Source of the DNA: Pacificimonas aurantium
Lineage (GTDB): Bacteria; Pseudomonadota; Alphaproteobacteria; Sphingomonadales; Sphingomonadaceae
DNA: 64,000 bases
Assembly: GCF_020092905.1 (NCBI RefSeq)
Contig: NZ_JAGSGB010000002.1
Span: 744,001 to 808,000, forward strand
Direction: 5' to 3'
Below are positions 17,126-25,020 of this stretch, piece after piece (position 1 is the stretch's first letter; the number at the start of each line of letters is the position of its first letter). The notes beneath the pieces are model-generated. The model was given only the letters and a program-made list of their open reading frames with translations. It did not search any database and was not told the origin of the DNA. Both the position numbers and the translations under genes were made by a program.

Positions 17126-18244
17126 TCAGTCGAGCCGGGTGCGTGTGAACAGAGCGCAGATTGCGAAGATCACAATCGCGAAGATGGCAAGGGCAGCGAG
17201 ATCGGGCAGCAGAACCGCCCAGACATTGCCGGCAAGAAACTGCGTCTGCAGAGTCGAGACGAGAAAGCGCGCCGGGATCGCGTAGCTGAAGAGCTGGAGC
17301 GCCAGTGGCATGCTGTCGAGCTCAAAAACGAAATTGGAAAAGTAGAACGCGGGCAAAAAGGCAAGCATCACCGCGACCTGCGCTGCCACGAGCTGGTTGC
17401 GGGTGAGCGTCGAAATGAGCAGTCCTTGGCCCAGCGAGCACAGCATGAAGAGTGCGGCTGCGAGCGAGAGCGCGAAAAACGATCCGCGGAAGGGAACACC
17501 AAAAAACGCCACGGCCACAAACACGGACAGCATGAACGAGCCGAGGCCCAGCACGAAATAGGGCACAAGCTTGCCCAGCAGCAGTTCGAGCGGACCGACA
17601 GGGGTCGCAAGGAGCGCTTCCATAGTGCCGCGCTCCCATTCGCGGGCAACCACAAGCGCTGTGAGCAAGGCGCCGATTATGGTGAGAATGATCGCCACCG
17701 AGCCGGGGACCAGATAGTTGCGGCTCGAAATCTCGGCGTTAAACCAGACACGCGGCTCAATCGAGACGAGAGGCGCGAGCGGCGGTTGCCCGCGATCGAG
17801 CCATTCTTGCTCGAGCCAATTGATAACGAGCAATTCAATATAGGAGCCAACCAGTCCGGCTGTGTTTGGATCACCCCCATCGACCAGGATCTGGATCGGC
17901 GCCGCCTCTCCGCGGAGCGCAATTGCGCTGAAATCCTGTGGCAGGATGATGATCGCATCGAGCTCGCCCGCGGCCATGAGGGTTTCGAAGTCCTTTCGCA
18001 CAGGCGCTGTTTCAATCTCGAAATAGCGCGTGTTGCGCAGCGACGCGACAAAGCTCTCCGTCTCTCCGGTCGGCTGTTCGACCACAACGCCGACCGAGAA
18101 CTGCCGGGGGTCGAACGAAACCGCATAACCGAACAGGAAAATCAGCATGATCGGCAATAGGCCGGCAATCATGAGTGTGCTCGGGTCCCGGATAGCCTGC
18201 CGGGTTTCCTTGCGCATGATCGCGGCGAAACGCGAAAAACTCAT
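17126..18244 (-). CDS. ybhS: ABC-2 type exporter permease, YbhS-like
   Basis: A 372-residue paralogue and partner of the following permease. It has one helix near the N-terminus (LMIAGLLPIMLIFLFGYAV), a periplasmic domain, then a helix bundle. REWERGTMEALLATPVGPLELLLGKLVPYF is the ABC-2 signature. The conserved lead-in RKETRQAIRDPSTL is typical of YbhS/YhhJ proteins. Its ATG overlaps the ybhF stop (ATGA), and ybhR begins 4 bp after its own stop, so expression of the permease pair is tightly coupled. Confidence 0.85.
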   Translation of the reverse strand: MSFSRFAAIMRKETRQAIRDPSTLMIAGLLPIMLIFLFGYAVSFDPRQFSVGVVVEQPTGETESFVASLRNTRYFEIETAPVRKDFETLMAAGELDAIIILPQDFSAIALRGEAAPIQILVDGGDPNTAGLVGSYIELLVINWLEQEWLDRGQPPLAPLVSIEPRVWFNAEISSRNYLVPGSVAIILTIIGALLTALVVAREWERGTMEALLATPVGPLELLLGKLVPYFVLGLGSFMLSVFVAVAFFGVPFRGSFFALSLAAALFMLCSLGQGLLISTLTRNQLVAAQVAVMLAFLPAFYFSNFVFELDSMPLALQLFSYAIPARFLVSTLQTQFLAGNVWAVLLPDLAALAIFAIVIFAICALFTRTRLD

Positions 18245-19965
18245 GGCGAGGTCTCCGCTTCGTTCTTTTCGACGAGAGCGATGAATGCATCCTCAAAGGT
18301 CGGGTTGGGCATGGTCGAGGAGGCCGCTTGCGCCTTGAGTTCGGCGGGAGTCCCCAAAGCAATCATCTGCCCGCGATATATGAGCGCGGCGCGGTCGCAA
18401 TACTCCGCTTCGTCGAGAAAATGTGTCGTCACGATGACGGTTACGCCGTTCGTGACCATGGCGTTGATATGGGCCCAGAATTCACGGCGCGTACGCGGAT
18501 CGACACCCGAGGTCGGCTCGTCGAGAAAAAGGACGTCAGGCTCGTGCATGACGGCACAGGCGAGCGACAGGCGCTGCTTGAAGCCAAGCGGGAGCTGGGC
18601 GGAATTTTCATTGAGCTTGTCCGTGAGGGCAAAGCTGTCGATCATACGCTCGATCATGAGACGCTGCCGCGCTCCGGTAAGGCCGTAAACGCGTGCGAAG
18701 AACCGCAGATTCTGCATCGTGCTGAGATCGCCATACAGCGAAAATTTCTGCGCCATGTATCCGAGACGAGCCCGTGCCTCGCTCGCGGCAGTACGCAAAT
18801 CGACACCGGCAATACGAGCCTCACCGCTGGTCGGCTTGAGAAGGCCGGAGAGCATTTTGAATGTAGTCGACTTGCCCGCGCCATTGGGTCCGATAAGCCC
18901 AAACACTTCACCTCGACGCACATCGAAACTGATCTCGGAAGCCGCAGTGAAGGAGCCGAACATCCGCGTTAGTCCGCGCGCCTCTACGGCAATCGCTATA
19001 TCGTGGCTGCGCTGCGAACCGCCGGCGAAGGGCGATTCAGCGCGAAACCCGCCGCCAATGAGATCGATGAACGCATCCTCGAACCGCGGCGCGACAGGTT
19101 TCAGCCGAGCTTCATCCCCCGCGCCAATCGAAGCCAGAGAGAGGGCACGCGCGTTCTCATTGAGCAACAGCCTGACATGGCTGGCCTGGATTGTTCCATC
19201 CATCACAGCCTCGTGTTGGCGTGCTCTGTTCAAAACGTAGCGCCGATCGCCCTCGATGCCCTCGATCAAAAACACCCGGCCAGCGACACGCGCGGCCAGA
19301 TCGGTCGGTCGACCGTCGAAGATGAGATCGCCCTCGCTCAACACGAGCACAGTCTCGCATTTCTCGGCCTCATCGAGGTAGGCGGTTGCCCAAACGACCG
19401 TGATCCCTTCATCGGTCAGTCGGCTTACCATTCGCCAGAGTTCGCGCCGCGAAATCGGATCGACGCCGACGCTTGGCTCGTCCAGCAACAGAAGTTCAGG
19501 TGTAACAACGAGAGCGCAGGCGAGCCCGAGCTTCTGCTTCATGCCGCCCGACAAGGCGCCTGCCAGTCTGCCGGTAAATGGCGCTAGGCCGGTAAAGTCG
19601 AGAAGCCGCTCGAATGTCGCCTTGCGCGCTGATCCAACCAGTCCGCGCAGATCTGCGTAGAGATTGAGATTCTCCTCCACGCTCAGATCCTCGTAGAGGC
19701 CGAAACGTTGCGGCATGTAGGCAATGCGCGCGCGCACCTCCTTCGCGTTGGCTACGGGATCGAAACCTCCCACGTCGATCCCGCCTTCATCGGGGCGCAG
19801 CAGTCCGGCGATCAGGCGCAAGAACGTAGTCTTCCCCGAGCCATCGGGCCCAACCAGCCCCACGATGTGCCCCGACCTGATCTGCGTGCTTACACTCCGC
19901 AATGCCGGTTCGGCTTGCTTGGGGAACCGTTTGGTCAGGCCTTCGATGGTCACCAGAGCTGTCAC
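18241..19965 (-). CDS. ybhF: double ABC ATPase, YbhF-like
   Basis: A 574-residue protein with two fused ATPase domains. Domain 1 (about 1-230) has Walker A GPDGSGKTT, signature LSGGMKQK and Walker B LLLLDEPSVGVDP. Domain 2 (about 325-560) has GPNGAGKST and LFLDEPTSGVDP, but its signature reads LPLGFKQR instead of LSGGQ, a degenerate form common in YbhF. The two ATP sites are therefore probably not equivalent. It energises the YbhS/YbhR permease pair. It starts 3 bp after the adaptor gene and overlaps ybhS by 4 bp. Confidence 0.88.
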   Translation of the reverse strand: MTALVTIEGLTKRFPKQAEPALRSVSTQIRSGHIVGLVGPDGSGKTTFLRLIAGLLRPDEGGIDVGGFDPVANAKEVRARIAYMPQRFGLYEDLSVEENLNLYADLRGLVGSARKATFERLLDFTGLAPFTGRLAGALSGGMKQKLGLACALVVTPELLLLDEPSVGVDPISRRELWRMVSRLTDEGITVVWATAYLDEAEKCETVLVLSEGDLIFDGRPTDLAARVAGRVFLIEGIEGDRRYVLNRARQHEAVMDGTIQASHVRLLLNENARALSLASIGAGDEARLKPVAPRFEDAFIDLIGGGFRAESPFAGGSQRSHDIAIAVEARGLTRMFGSFTAASEISFDVRRGEVFGLIGPNGAGKSTTFKMLSGLLKPTSGEARIAGVDLRTAASEARARLGYMAQKFSLYGDLSTMQNLRFFARVYGLTGARQRLMIERMIDSFALTDKLNENSAQLPLGFKQRLSLACAVMHEPDVLFLDEPTSGVDPRTRREFWAHINAMVTNGVTVIVTTHFLDEAEYCDRAALIYRGQMIALGTPAELKAQAASSTMPNPTFEDAFIALVEKNEAETSP

Positions 19966-19968
19966 CGG

Positions 19969-20973
19969 TCACCGCTCTCTGGCGGCGGGACGGACAATCA
20001 CGGAGACTGGCATGCCCTGCTTCAGGATTCCGTCTTGATCTTCGATACGCACACGCACCCGGTAGACAAGGCTAGTGCGCTGTTCGCGGGTCTCAACGGA
20101 CTTGGGTGTAAACTCGGCTGTCGGTGAGATGTAGGCGATGCGACCGGGGAATGCGCGGCCAGCCTCGGTCAACACTGTCGCGGGGGCACCGATCTCGACG
20201 CGCTCGAGGTCGGGTTCCTCGATATAGGTTCGGACCCACATGGGCGAGGTGTGCGCGAGTGTGAAGACGGTTTCGCCAGGACCCACAATGGCCCCAACCT
20301 CGCGTGCGCGCGTCAGGATGATCCCGTCAGCGGGCGCGTAGAGGTTTGCATCCACCAGGCGTTGCCGGGCGAGTGCAGCGGCAGCTCGCTCGCCGCCGAG
20401 CGCCGCGCGTCCTTGCTGGATTTCTTCGCGCCGCGGACCCTTGCGCGCAAGCGAGAGTTCCTCGAGCGCCGCCTGCCGCTGAGCGGCCGCACGATCGCGC
20501 TGTGACCGCGCCTCGTCCTGGGTCTGCCGTGCGGCAAACCCGCGTTCGGCAAGGTGCTCGACCCGGTCCAGAGTGGCTTGGGCTATGCCCAGTGCGGACT
20601 CCGCTTCCTCAACGCGGGCTCTCGCCCGCTCGATCTCTTCCGGCCTGTTGCCCGATTCGAGAGCGGCGAGCGCTGCGGAGCGTTGGCTGGCACGCGCTTC
20701 GGCCAGTGCGATCTCGTTCTTGTAATCCTGCGGCTCTAGCGAAGCCAAAAGATCGCCAGACTCGACCCTATCTCCCTCATCGAACGCCAATCGGTCGATC
20801 CTGCCTGGAACCTTGAACGCCAGATTGACCTGACGAATGTCGACATTTCCATTGAGTACCAGATGACCTTCTCGCTCATGCCGATCAGGCTGCATCAACC
20901 AGATTGTCGCCGCCGAAGCGGCTAGCAATACGAGCAGGGCAAGTCCGATGTAGAGCTTCTTTCTTGAGCTCAT
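19969..20973 (-). CDS. ybhG: HlyD-family membrane-fusion adaptor, YbhG-like
   Basis: Periplasmic adaptor of 334 residues anchored by one N-terminal helix (LYIGLALLVLLAASAATIWLM). A long alpha-helical hairpin rich in Ala, Glu and Arg (about 85-195) is flanked by lipoyl and beta-barrel halves, including VESGDLLASLEPQDY and LYAPADGIILTRAREVGAIV. It should link the YbhFSR exporter to an outer-membrane channel; no channel gene is in this operon. The ATG at 20973 overlaps the TetR stop (ATGA) and was chosen over an upstream frame start at 21003 because it leads directly into the anchor. Confidence 0.85.
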   Translation of the reverse strand: MSSRKKLYIGLALLVLLAASAATIWLMQPDRHEREGHLVLNGNVDIRQVNLAFKVPGRIDRLAFDEGDRVESGDLLASLEPQDYKNEIALAEARASQRSAALAALESGNRPEEIERARARVEEAESALGIAQATLDRVEHLAERGFAARQTQDEARSQRDRAAAQRQAALEELSLARKGPRREEIQQGRAALGGERAAAALARQRLVDANLYAPADGIILTRAREVGAIVGPGETVFTLAHTSPMWVRTYIEEPDLERVEIGAPATVLTEAGRAFPGRIAYISPTAEFTPKSVETREQRTSLVYRVRVRIEDQDGILKQGMPVSVIVRPAARER

Positions 20974-21587
20974 GATGGACATCCGGACACAGCGGCACCA
21001 CAATTCAGCAGGCCCCGGAGCTCGAACTCAGTGCAATGTCCTGCCAGCGACACGCTCGGTGCATTCGGTGCGACAAAAACGGCGTAATGCATTGCCCGCT
21101 CGATCATTCCGACAAGAAGCCAAGCAATGAGACGCACAGGGAGATTTTTCACCAGGCCTAGCTGTTGGACTTCTTCGAGATACTGCGCGAGCGCGTCAGC
21201 ACCTTGCTCGAAATGGCGGTTGACATGATCGCGCTGTTCGGGCGGAAGCGCATGCGCTTCGCGCAGAACCAGCGTGGTCAGAAGAGCGTGCTTGCGCCCA
21301 TACCGAATGATGGCAGCCCAGATTTCTTCAACCTCGGCTGCTAGCTGCTCTCCGGTTTGCAGCCGCTTGGCGGGATGGCGGGCAAGGGTCTCCTCAATCA
21401 GTCCTGCAAAGAACTCATCGATAAGCGCGACAAACAGCGACGGCTTGTTTTCGAAATGCAGATAAAAGGTCCCCTGCGCTACACCCGCATTTGCGACAAT
21501 GTCCGCGACGCGGGTTGCCGTGAATCCCTGCTGAGTAAACAGCTCGGCCGCGGCAGCTTTCAATTTTCTGGCGATGTCATCGGTCAT
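20970..21587 (-). CDS. TetR/AcrR-family repressor, CecR-like
   Basis: TetR-family regulator of about 205 residues. The helix-turn-helix is the segment TRVADIVANAGVAQGTFYLHFENKPSLF, and the C-terminal ligand/dimer domain is mostly helical. Position at the head of a YbhGFSR-type exporter operon matches E. coli CecR (YbiH), which represses that exporter. The start at 21587 (MTDDIARK) was chosen. An upstream ATG at 21614 would lie inside the perfect inverted repeat 21603-21620, better explained as an operator. Neither start has a strong ribosome site, so this choice is tentative. Autoregulation with the exporter is the likely mode. Confidence 0.8.
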   Translation of the reverse strand: MTDDIARKLKAAAAELFTQQGFTATRVADIVANAGVAQGTFYLHFENKPSLFVALIDEFFAGLIEETLARHPAKRLQTGEQLAAEVEEIWAAIIRYGRKHALLTTLVLREAHALPPEQRDHVNRHFEQGADALAQYLEEVQQLGLVKNLPVRLIAWLLVGMIERAMHYAVFVAPNAPSVSLAGHCTEFELRGLLNCGAAVSGCPS

Positions 21588-21602
21588 TTGAACACGTCGA
21601 TG

Positions 21603-21620
21603 TGACTGACGCATCAGTCA
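21603..21620. promoter_or_regulatory. perfect inverted repeat, probable TetR operator
   Basis: TGACTGA-CGCA-TCAGTCA has perfect 7-bp arms and a 4-bp centre. It sits immediately upstream of the regulator's likely start, the usual place for an autoregulatory TetR-family operator. Size and symmetry fit a TetR dimer. If it is the operator, the ATG within it (21614) is unlikely to be the translation start. Confidence 0.6.
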
Positions 21621-21742
21621 GCGAGGTATTACAGACCTGCAGGGTTCTTTTTGGCCGAACTCTATGCTTGCCCTGAAGCGTAGGATAGTCCTTCGCAGGC
21701 CCCCTTGCGTCCGGATCGAGGAGACTGCGTAGCCGGGACCGC

Positions 21743-23695
21743 TTATCCTGTAGCGTTTGCCGGTGGCGGATTGGAAGTAGCTCGGCTTGCGCGAAATCCG
21801 GCAATCAGGGCCAGCAGCGTGAGCAATTGCGCGCCCATCGTCTCGACAGTCGGGAAGAAGCCGAGTTCGGCGAGGCGCGGCAAGCCCGCAATGAAGGTGG
21901 CGGAAAGAACTCCGGCCTCCTGGAAAGCGCCCACGCCCTTGCCCGCGAGAATGACCGCAAGGATCGCAATCAGGATAGCACTGTAGCGGAAGAACTGGGT
22001 GATCGGCAGTTTACGGCTGTAGCGCAGCATGGCCCATGCAATGAGCGCCAGCAGCGCGACTGCGGACAAGGCACCTGCCAGTATTATGCCGCTGCTCTGC
22101 GGGTTCCACAGGGCAGCGTAGAACAGGATGGTCTCGAACGCTTCCCGGTAGACAACCACGAATGCGAGACCGAAGAGAAACCATGCCGATCCGCGCGAGA
22201 GCGCCTTGCCCATTTTTTCCTGGATATAGCGCCGCCATTCCTCGGCCTGGGATTTGCCGTGCATCCAGATACCGACCGATGCGAGGATGACAGCCGCCAG
22301 CAGCGCGCCGATCCCTTCGGTCATCTCGCGGCTCGCACCGCTGATGCTGACGAAGTAGGTTGCTACGACCCAGGTGGCGACACCTGCCAGAAGAGCGGCG
22401 ATCCAGCCGCCATGAACATAAGGCAACACCTCGGTGCGCTGCGACTTTTTCACAAAGGCGATCATGGCGATCACAACCAGAATTGCTTCGATCCCCTCGC
22501 GCAGGAGAATGGTGAACGCCCCGAGAAAGGTCGAGATTTCGCTGGCCGCCTCAGGAGCCAACGCTCCCTCGGCTCTGGCCAGCAGACTATCGATGCGAGC
22601 CCTTAGTTGCTGTAGTTCGGATGGATTCGCACCGGACTCTATTCCGGCCCGGAATTGCCCGAGCGCCTGTTCTACCTCCCGCATCAAACCGCCATCGCGC
22701 GTTGCCAGGAGGGCCTCCAGGGGTTCAAACCCGTCGAGATAGGCAGACAGGGCAAGCTGCCGCGCTTCCTCTCGGTTGCCAGCCCGATAAGCTGACAGGC
22801 TGCGATCGAGCGTATCGCGAACGAAGGCGAGCGAACCTGTGTCATTTGCCTGTCCCACCGCATTGGGATTGGCGCGAAGATAGGCCATGACGGCGAGCGC
22901 ACGGTCCTCGCCGATCTGCTCGGCCAGACTTTCCGGTGTGAGCGCGGCGAGCGTCTCGAGATCGGGGACAAGCTGGCGTATGCCATCATCTTCCCGCCAA
23001 ATACGCTCGCCCTTGGCCACATCTTCAAAAGCAATGCTGCCGGCATGGAATGCAAGCGCCCAGCGATCCTCGTCGGACAGCGATGCGAAGCTGGGCATGG
23101 ACGTTCCTTCCAGCCCTTGCGTGATGACCTGGTAAAGCCCGAACGCACTGCGCTGCCGCGCCCGGTCGATATCGGTGAAGTCGATCGGCGGGGGATCGAG
23201 CGCCTGCATTGCGGCCGGTGGCGCACTTCCGGCGGCGCCGTGACACGAGGCGCAGTTCTGCGCGAAGAGAGTGCGGGCGCGGACAAGGTCGGGCGCCTGC
23301 GAAGGGGCGAGCGGAACCGGGTAGGCTGTCAGCAACGAGGCTGCCAGCGCGCGCGCGAAGCGCCCAACTCGCTCGGCAGGTTCCTTGTTGGCGATCAGAG
23401 CTCGCAGCTGGTCCGATCGGCGGATGAGTGCTTGATTGTCTTTAGTATCCGGCAATGCAGCGATCTGCCGCGCCACGACATCGGAAAACTCCACCATTTC
23501 GCGATATTCGAATTCGTCGGCAACACGTCCCTCGGAAACGGCGGAGGCGTAGTCGACCGCGATATAATCGAGCAGACGCCAGGTGGTTCGCACGTCGGGT
23601 TCTTCCGCGTTCGCGGTGACGGACAGACACAGCGCAAGCGCCAGCAGAATGAGCCGCAGTGCCGGATGGACGGTGGCGGAGACGATGCGATGCAT
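21743..23695 (-). CDS. cytochrome c-FTR1 family iron permease fusion
   Basis: A 650-residue protein with a Sec signal peptide (LILLALALCLSVTANA), a periplasmic cytochrome c domain with haem motif CASCH (148-152), a helical linker, and a C-terminal FTR1 permease from about residue 375. The permease carries both REXXE iron motifs: LLREGIEAILVV and YREAFETILF. FTR1/EfeU proteins import iron after ferrous oxidation; the fused haem domain may accept electrons from that oxidation. No separate EfeO/EfeB gene is adjacent, consistent with the fusion replacing them. A Fur-like box at 23714-23730 lies just upstream of the start, so iron repression is likely. Confidence 0.85.
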   Translation of the reverse strand: MHRIVSATVHPALRLILLALALCLSVTANAEEPDVRTTWRLLDYIAVDYASAVSEGRVADEFEYREMVEFSDVVARQIAALPDTKDNQALIRRSDQLRALIANKEPAERVGRFARALAASLLTAYPVPLAPSQAPDLVRARTLFAQNCASCHGAAGSAPPAAMQALDPPPIDFTDIDRARQRSAFGLYQVITQGLEGTSMPSFASLSDEDRWALAFHAGSIAFEDVAKGERIWREDDGIRQLVPDLETLAALTPESLAEQIGEDRALAVMAYLRANPNAVGQANDTGSLAFVRDTLDRSLSAYRAGNREEARQLALSAYLDGFEPLEALLATRDGGLMREVEQALGQFRAGIESGANPSELQQLRARIDSLLARAEGALAPEAASEISTFLGAFTILLREGIEAILVVIAMIAFVKKSQRTEVLPYVHGGWIAALLAGVATWVVATYFVSISGASREMTEGIGALLAAVILASVGIWMHGKSQAEEWRRYIQEKMGKALSRGSAWFLFGLAFVVVYREAFETILFYAALWNPQSSGIILAGALSAVALLALIAWAMLRYSRKLPITQFFRYSAILIAILAVILAGKGVGAFQEAGVLSATFIAGLPRLAELGFFPTVETMGAQLLTLLALIAGFRASRATSNPPPANATG

Positions 23696-23713
23696 GAGGG
23701 GGCTCTATATCGG

Positions 23714-23730
23714 TTGCAATTAATTCGCAA
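23714..23730. promoter_or_regulatory. Fur-like iron box upstream of FTR1 permease
   Basis: TTGCAATTAATTCGCAA reads TTGCGAATTAATTGCAA on the gene's strand. It is a near-perfect palindrome resembling alphaproteobacterial Fur sites (TTGCRAAT-type half sites). It lies 19 bp upstream of the iron permease ATG at 23695, where a bound repressor would block transcription or initiation. The match is by eye, without a scored matrix. Confidence 0.5.
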
Positions 23731-23791
23731 TAGCAGGGTGTAGACGGAAACGTATTTCCCCCAATTCGCAATCGCGGGCATATTCCGGAGT

Positions 23792-24409
23792 TTAGGTAGA
23801 GCGCAGTTCGCCACGCGCCTGTTTGGAGACTTCGGCACTTCCCCACACCGCCAGTCCTGCCATGATGCTCGCCACAACCAGATCGGGCCACGCACGGCCG
23901 GTGCCGAAAACGCCAATCGCTGCCGCCAGCACGGCGATATTACCGATCGCGTCGTTGCGCGAACAGATCCACACCGAGCGCATGTTCGCATCGCCCGAGC
24001 GATACCGGAACAGAATCGCGGCGACGGCGAGATTTACCGCCAGAGCAAGAGAACCGATGGCGCCCATCGTTCCCGGGTCGGGCGACGCCCCGACAAAGAA
24101 ACCCCAAATGGCCGAGCCGAGCACCCACAGGCCGAAAGCCAGCATGGTCGCCGCCTTTACGAGAGCCGCACGCGCGCGCCAGACGAGCGCCATCCCTGCT
24201 ACACCGAGACTGATAGCATAGTTTGCCGCATCACCGAGAAAGTCGAGCGCGTCGGCCTGCAAGGCGCGCGAATCTGCAGCAATGCCTGCCACGATCTCCA
24301 CGCCGAACATGATTGCATTAAGGCCCAGCGCGATCCACAGAATGCGCCGCCATGTCGGATCGTTGGTGCTTGCACCGGCCTCATCGGGACCGCAGCAGGT
24401 GTTTCCCAT
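23792..24409 (-). CDS. CDF-like cation transporter lacking the C-terminal domain
   Basis: A 205-residue cation-diffusion-facilitator relative with six predicted membrane helices and no cytoplasmic C-terminal metal domain, so about 100 residues shorter than typical CDFs. Helix 2 carries the DxxxD pair (LDFLGDA). Helix 5 has NDAIGN instead of the usual HxxxD, so the metal site is atypical. The N-terminus has a Cys pair (MGNTCCG). It is divergent from a CadR/ZntR-like MerR regulator with a perfect MerR operator between them, implying metal-induced export from the cytoplasm. The CDF at 28648-29277 is a relative of the same short type. Confidence 0.8.
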   Translation of the reverse strand: MGNTCCGPDEAGASTNDPTWRRILWIALGLNAIMFGVEIVAGIAADSRALQADALDFLGDAANYAISLGVAGMALVWRARAALVKAATMLAFGLWVLGSAIWGFFVGASPDPGTMGAIGSLALAVNLAVAAILFRYRSGDANMRSVWICSRNDAIGNIAVLAAAIGVFGTGRAWPDLVVASIMAGLAVWGSAEVSKQARGELRST

Positions 24410-24442
24410 TTACTCGACTCCTTGCGTCGATCCGCCCTATGC

Positions 24443-24463
24443 ACCTTGTAGTAACTACAAGGT
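24443..24463. promoter_or_regulatory. MerR-type operator in divergent promoter
   Basis: ACCTTGTAGT-A-ACTACAAGGT is a perfect dyad with 10-bp arms, matching ZntR/CadR/PbrR operators. Reading toward the transporter, TTGACC lies at its edge and CATAGG follows 19 bp later. This reproduces the over-long -35/-10 spacing that MerR proteins correct by DNA distortion. It lies 34 bp upstream of the transporter start and 22 bp upstream of the regulator start, so it should control both. Confidence 0.75.
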
Positions 24464-24484
24464 CAAGCGGTAGGAGCCTTTGTC

Positions 24485-24883
24485 ATGAGAATTGGTCAAC
24501 TTGCCCGGATAACCGGCGTCAAATCCGAAACAATCCGCTTCTACGAGCGCGAGGGTATCCTCGCTGCCCCTCCGCGCACTAAGGCCAATTATCGCGACTA
24601 TGGACCTGCAGAGGAAGCGCGCCTTAACTTCATACGGCGCGCGCGTGATCTAGGCTTCTCGATGGCACGCATCAGGGAATTGCTCGATCTCTCCGATGAT
24701 GCCGACCGGTCCTGCGCGGGCATTGACGCTCTGGCCAGAAGCCATCTCGGCGAAGTCGAGCGCAAGATCGCCAGCCTGGAGGCGTTGCGGACGGAGCTTG
24801 GGCGCATGATCGCTGCCTGCGAGCAAGACACGGTAGGCGATTGTCGCATCATCGATGTACTTGCCGGTACCACCGAGCCTTGA
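24485..24883 (+). CDS. MerR-family metal-responsive regulator, CadR/PbrR/ZntR-like
   Basis: A 132-residue regulator with the N-terminal MerR helix-turn-helix (MRIGQLARITGVKSETIRFYERE), a coiled-coil dimer helix, and metal-site cysteines. The cysteines lie in SCAGI (about 79), AACEQ (about 114) and GDCRII (about 119), the pattern of Cd/Pb/Zn sensors. It has GGTAGGAG before the ATG. Divergent from a short CDF transporter, which it should activate when the metal binds. The absence of a P-type ATPase beside it is unusual for CadR/ZntR; the CDF appears to be the sole local target. Confidence 0.85.
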   Translation: MRIGQLARITGVKSETIRFYEREGILAAPPRTKANYRDYGPAEEARLNFIRRARDLGFSMARIRELLDLSDDADRSCAGIDALARSHLGEVERKIASLEALRTELGRMIAACEQDTVGDCRIIDVLAGTTEP

Positions 24884-25020
24884 TGCCCGCGCCTCGTGCG
24901 CCAGTTCGGTCAGGCTCGCCGATGCACGGCTTTTGTCCGCCGCCCCTAAGAGACTTAACTTCGGGAAAGGCCGACGGGTGCGAAGCTGCCCGTGTCGCCA
25001 TCCCGGGTCTGTCGAACGGG

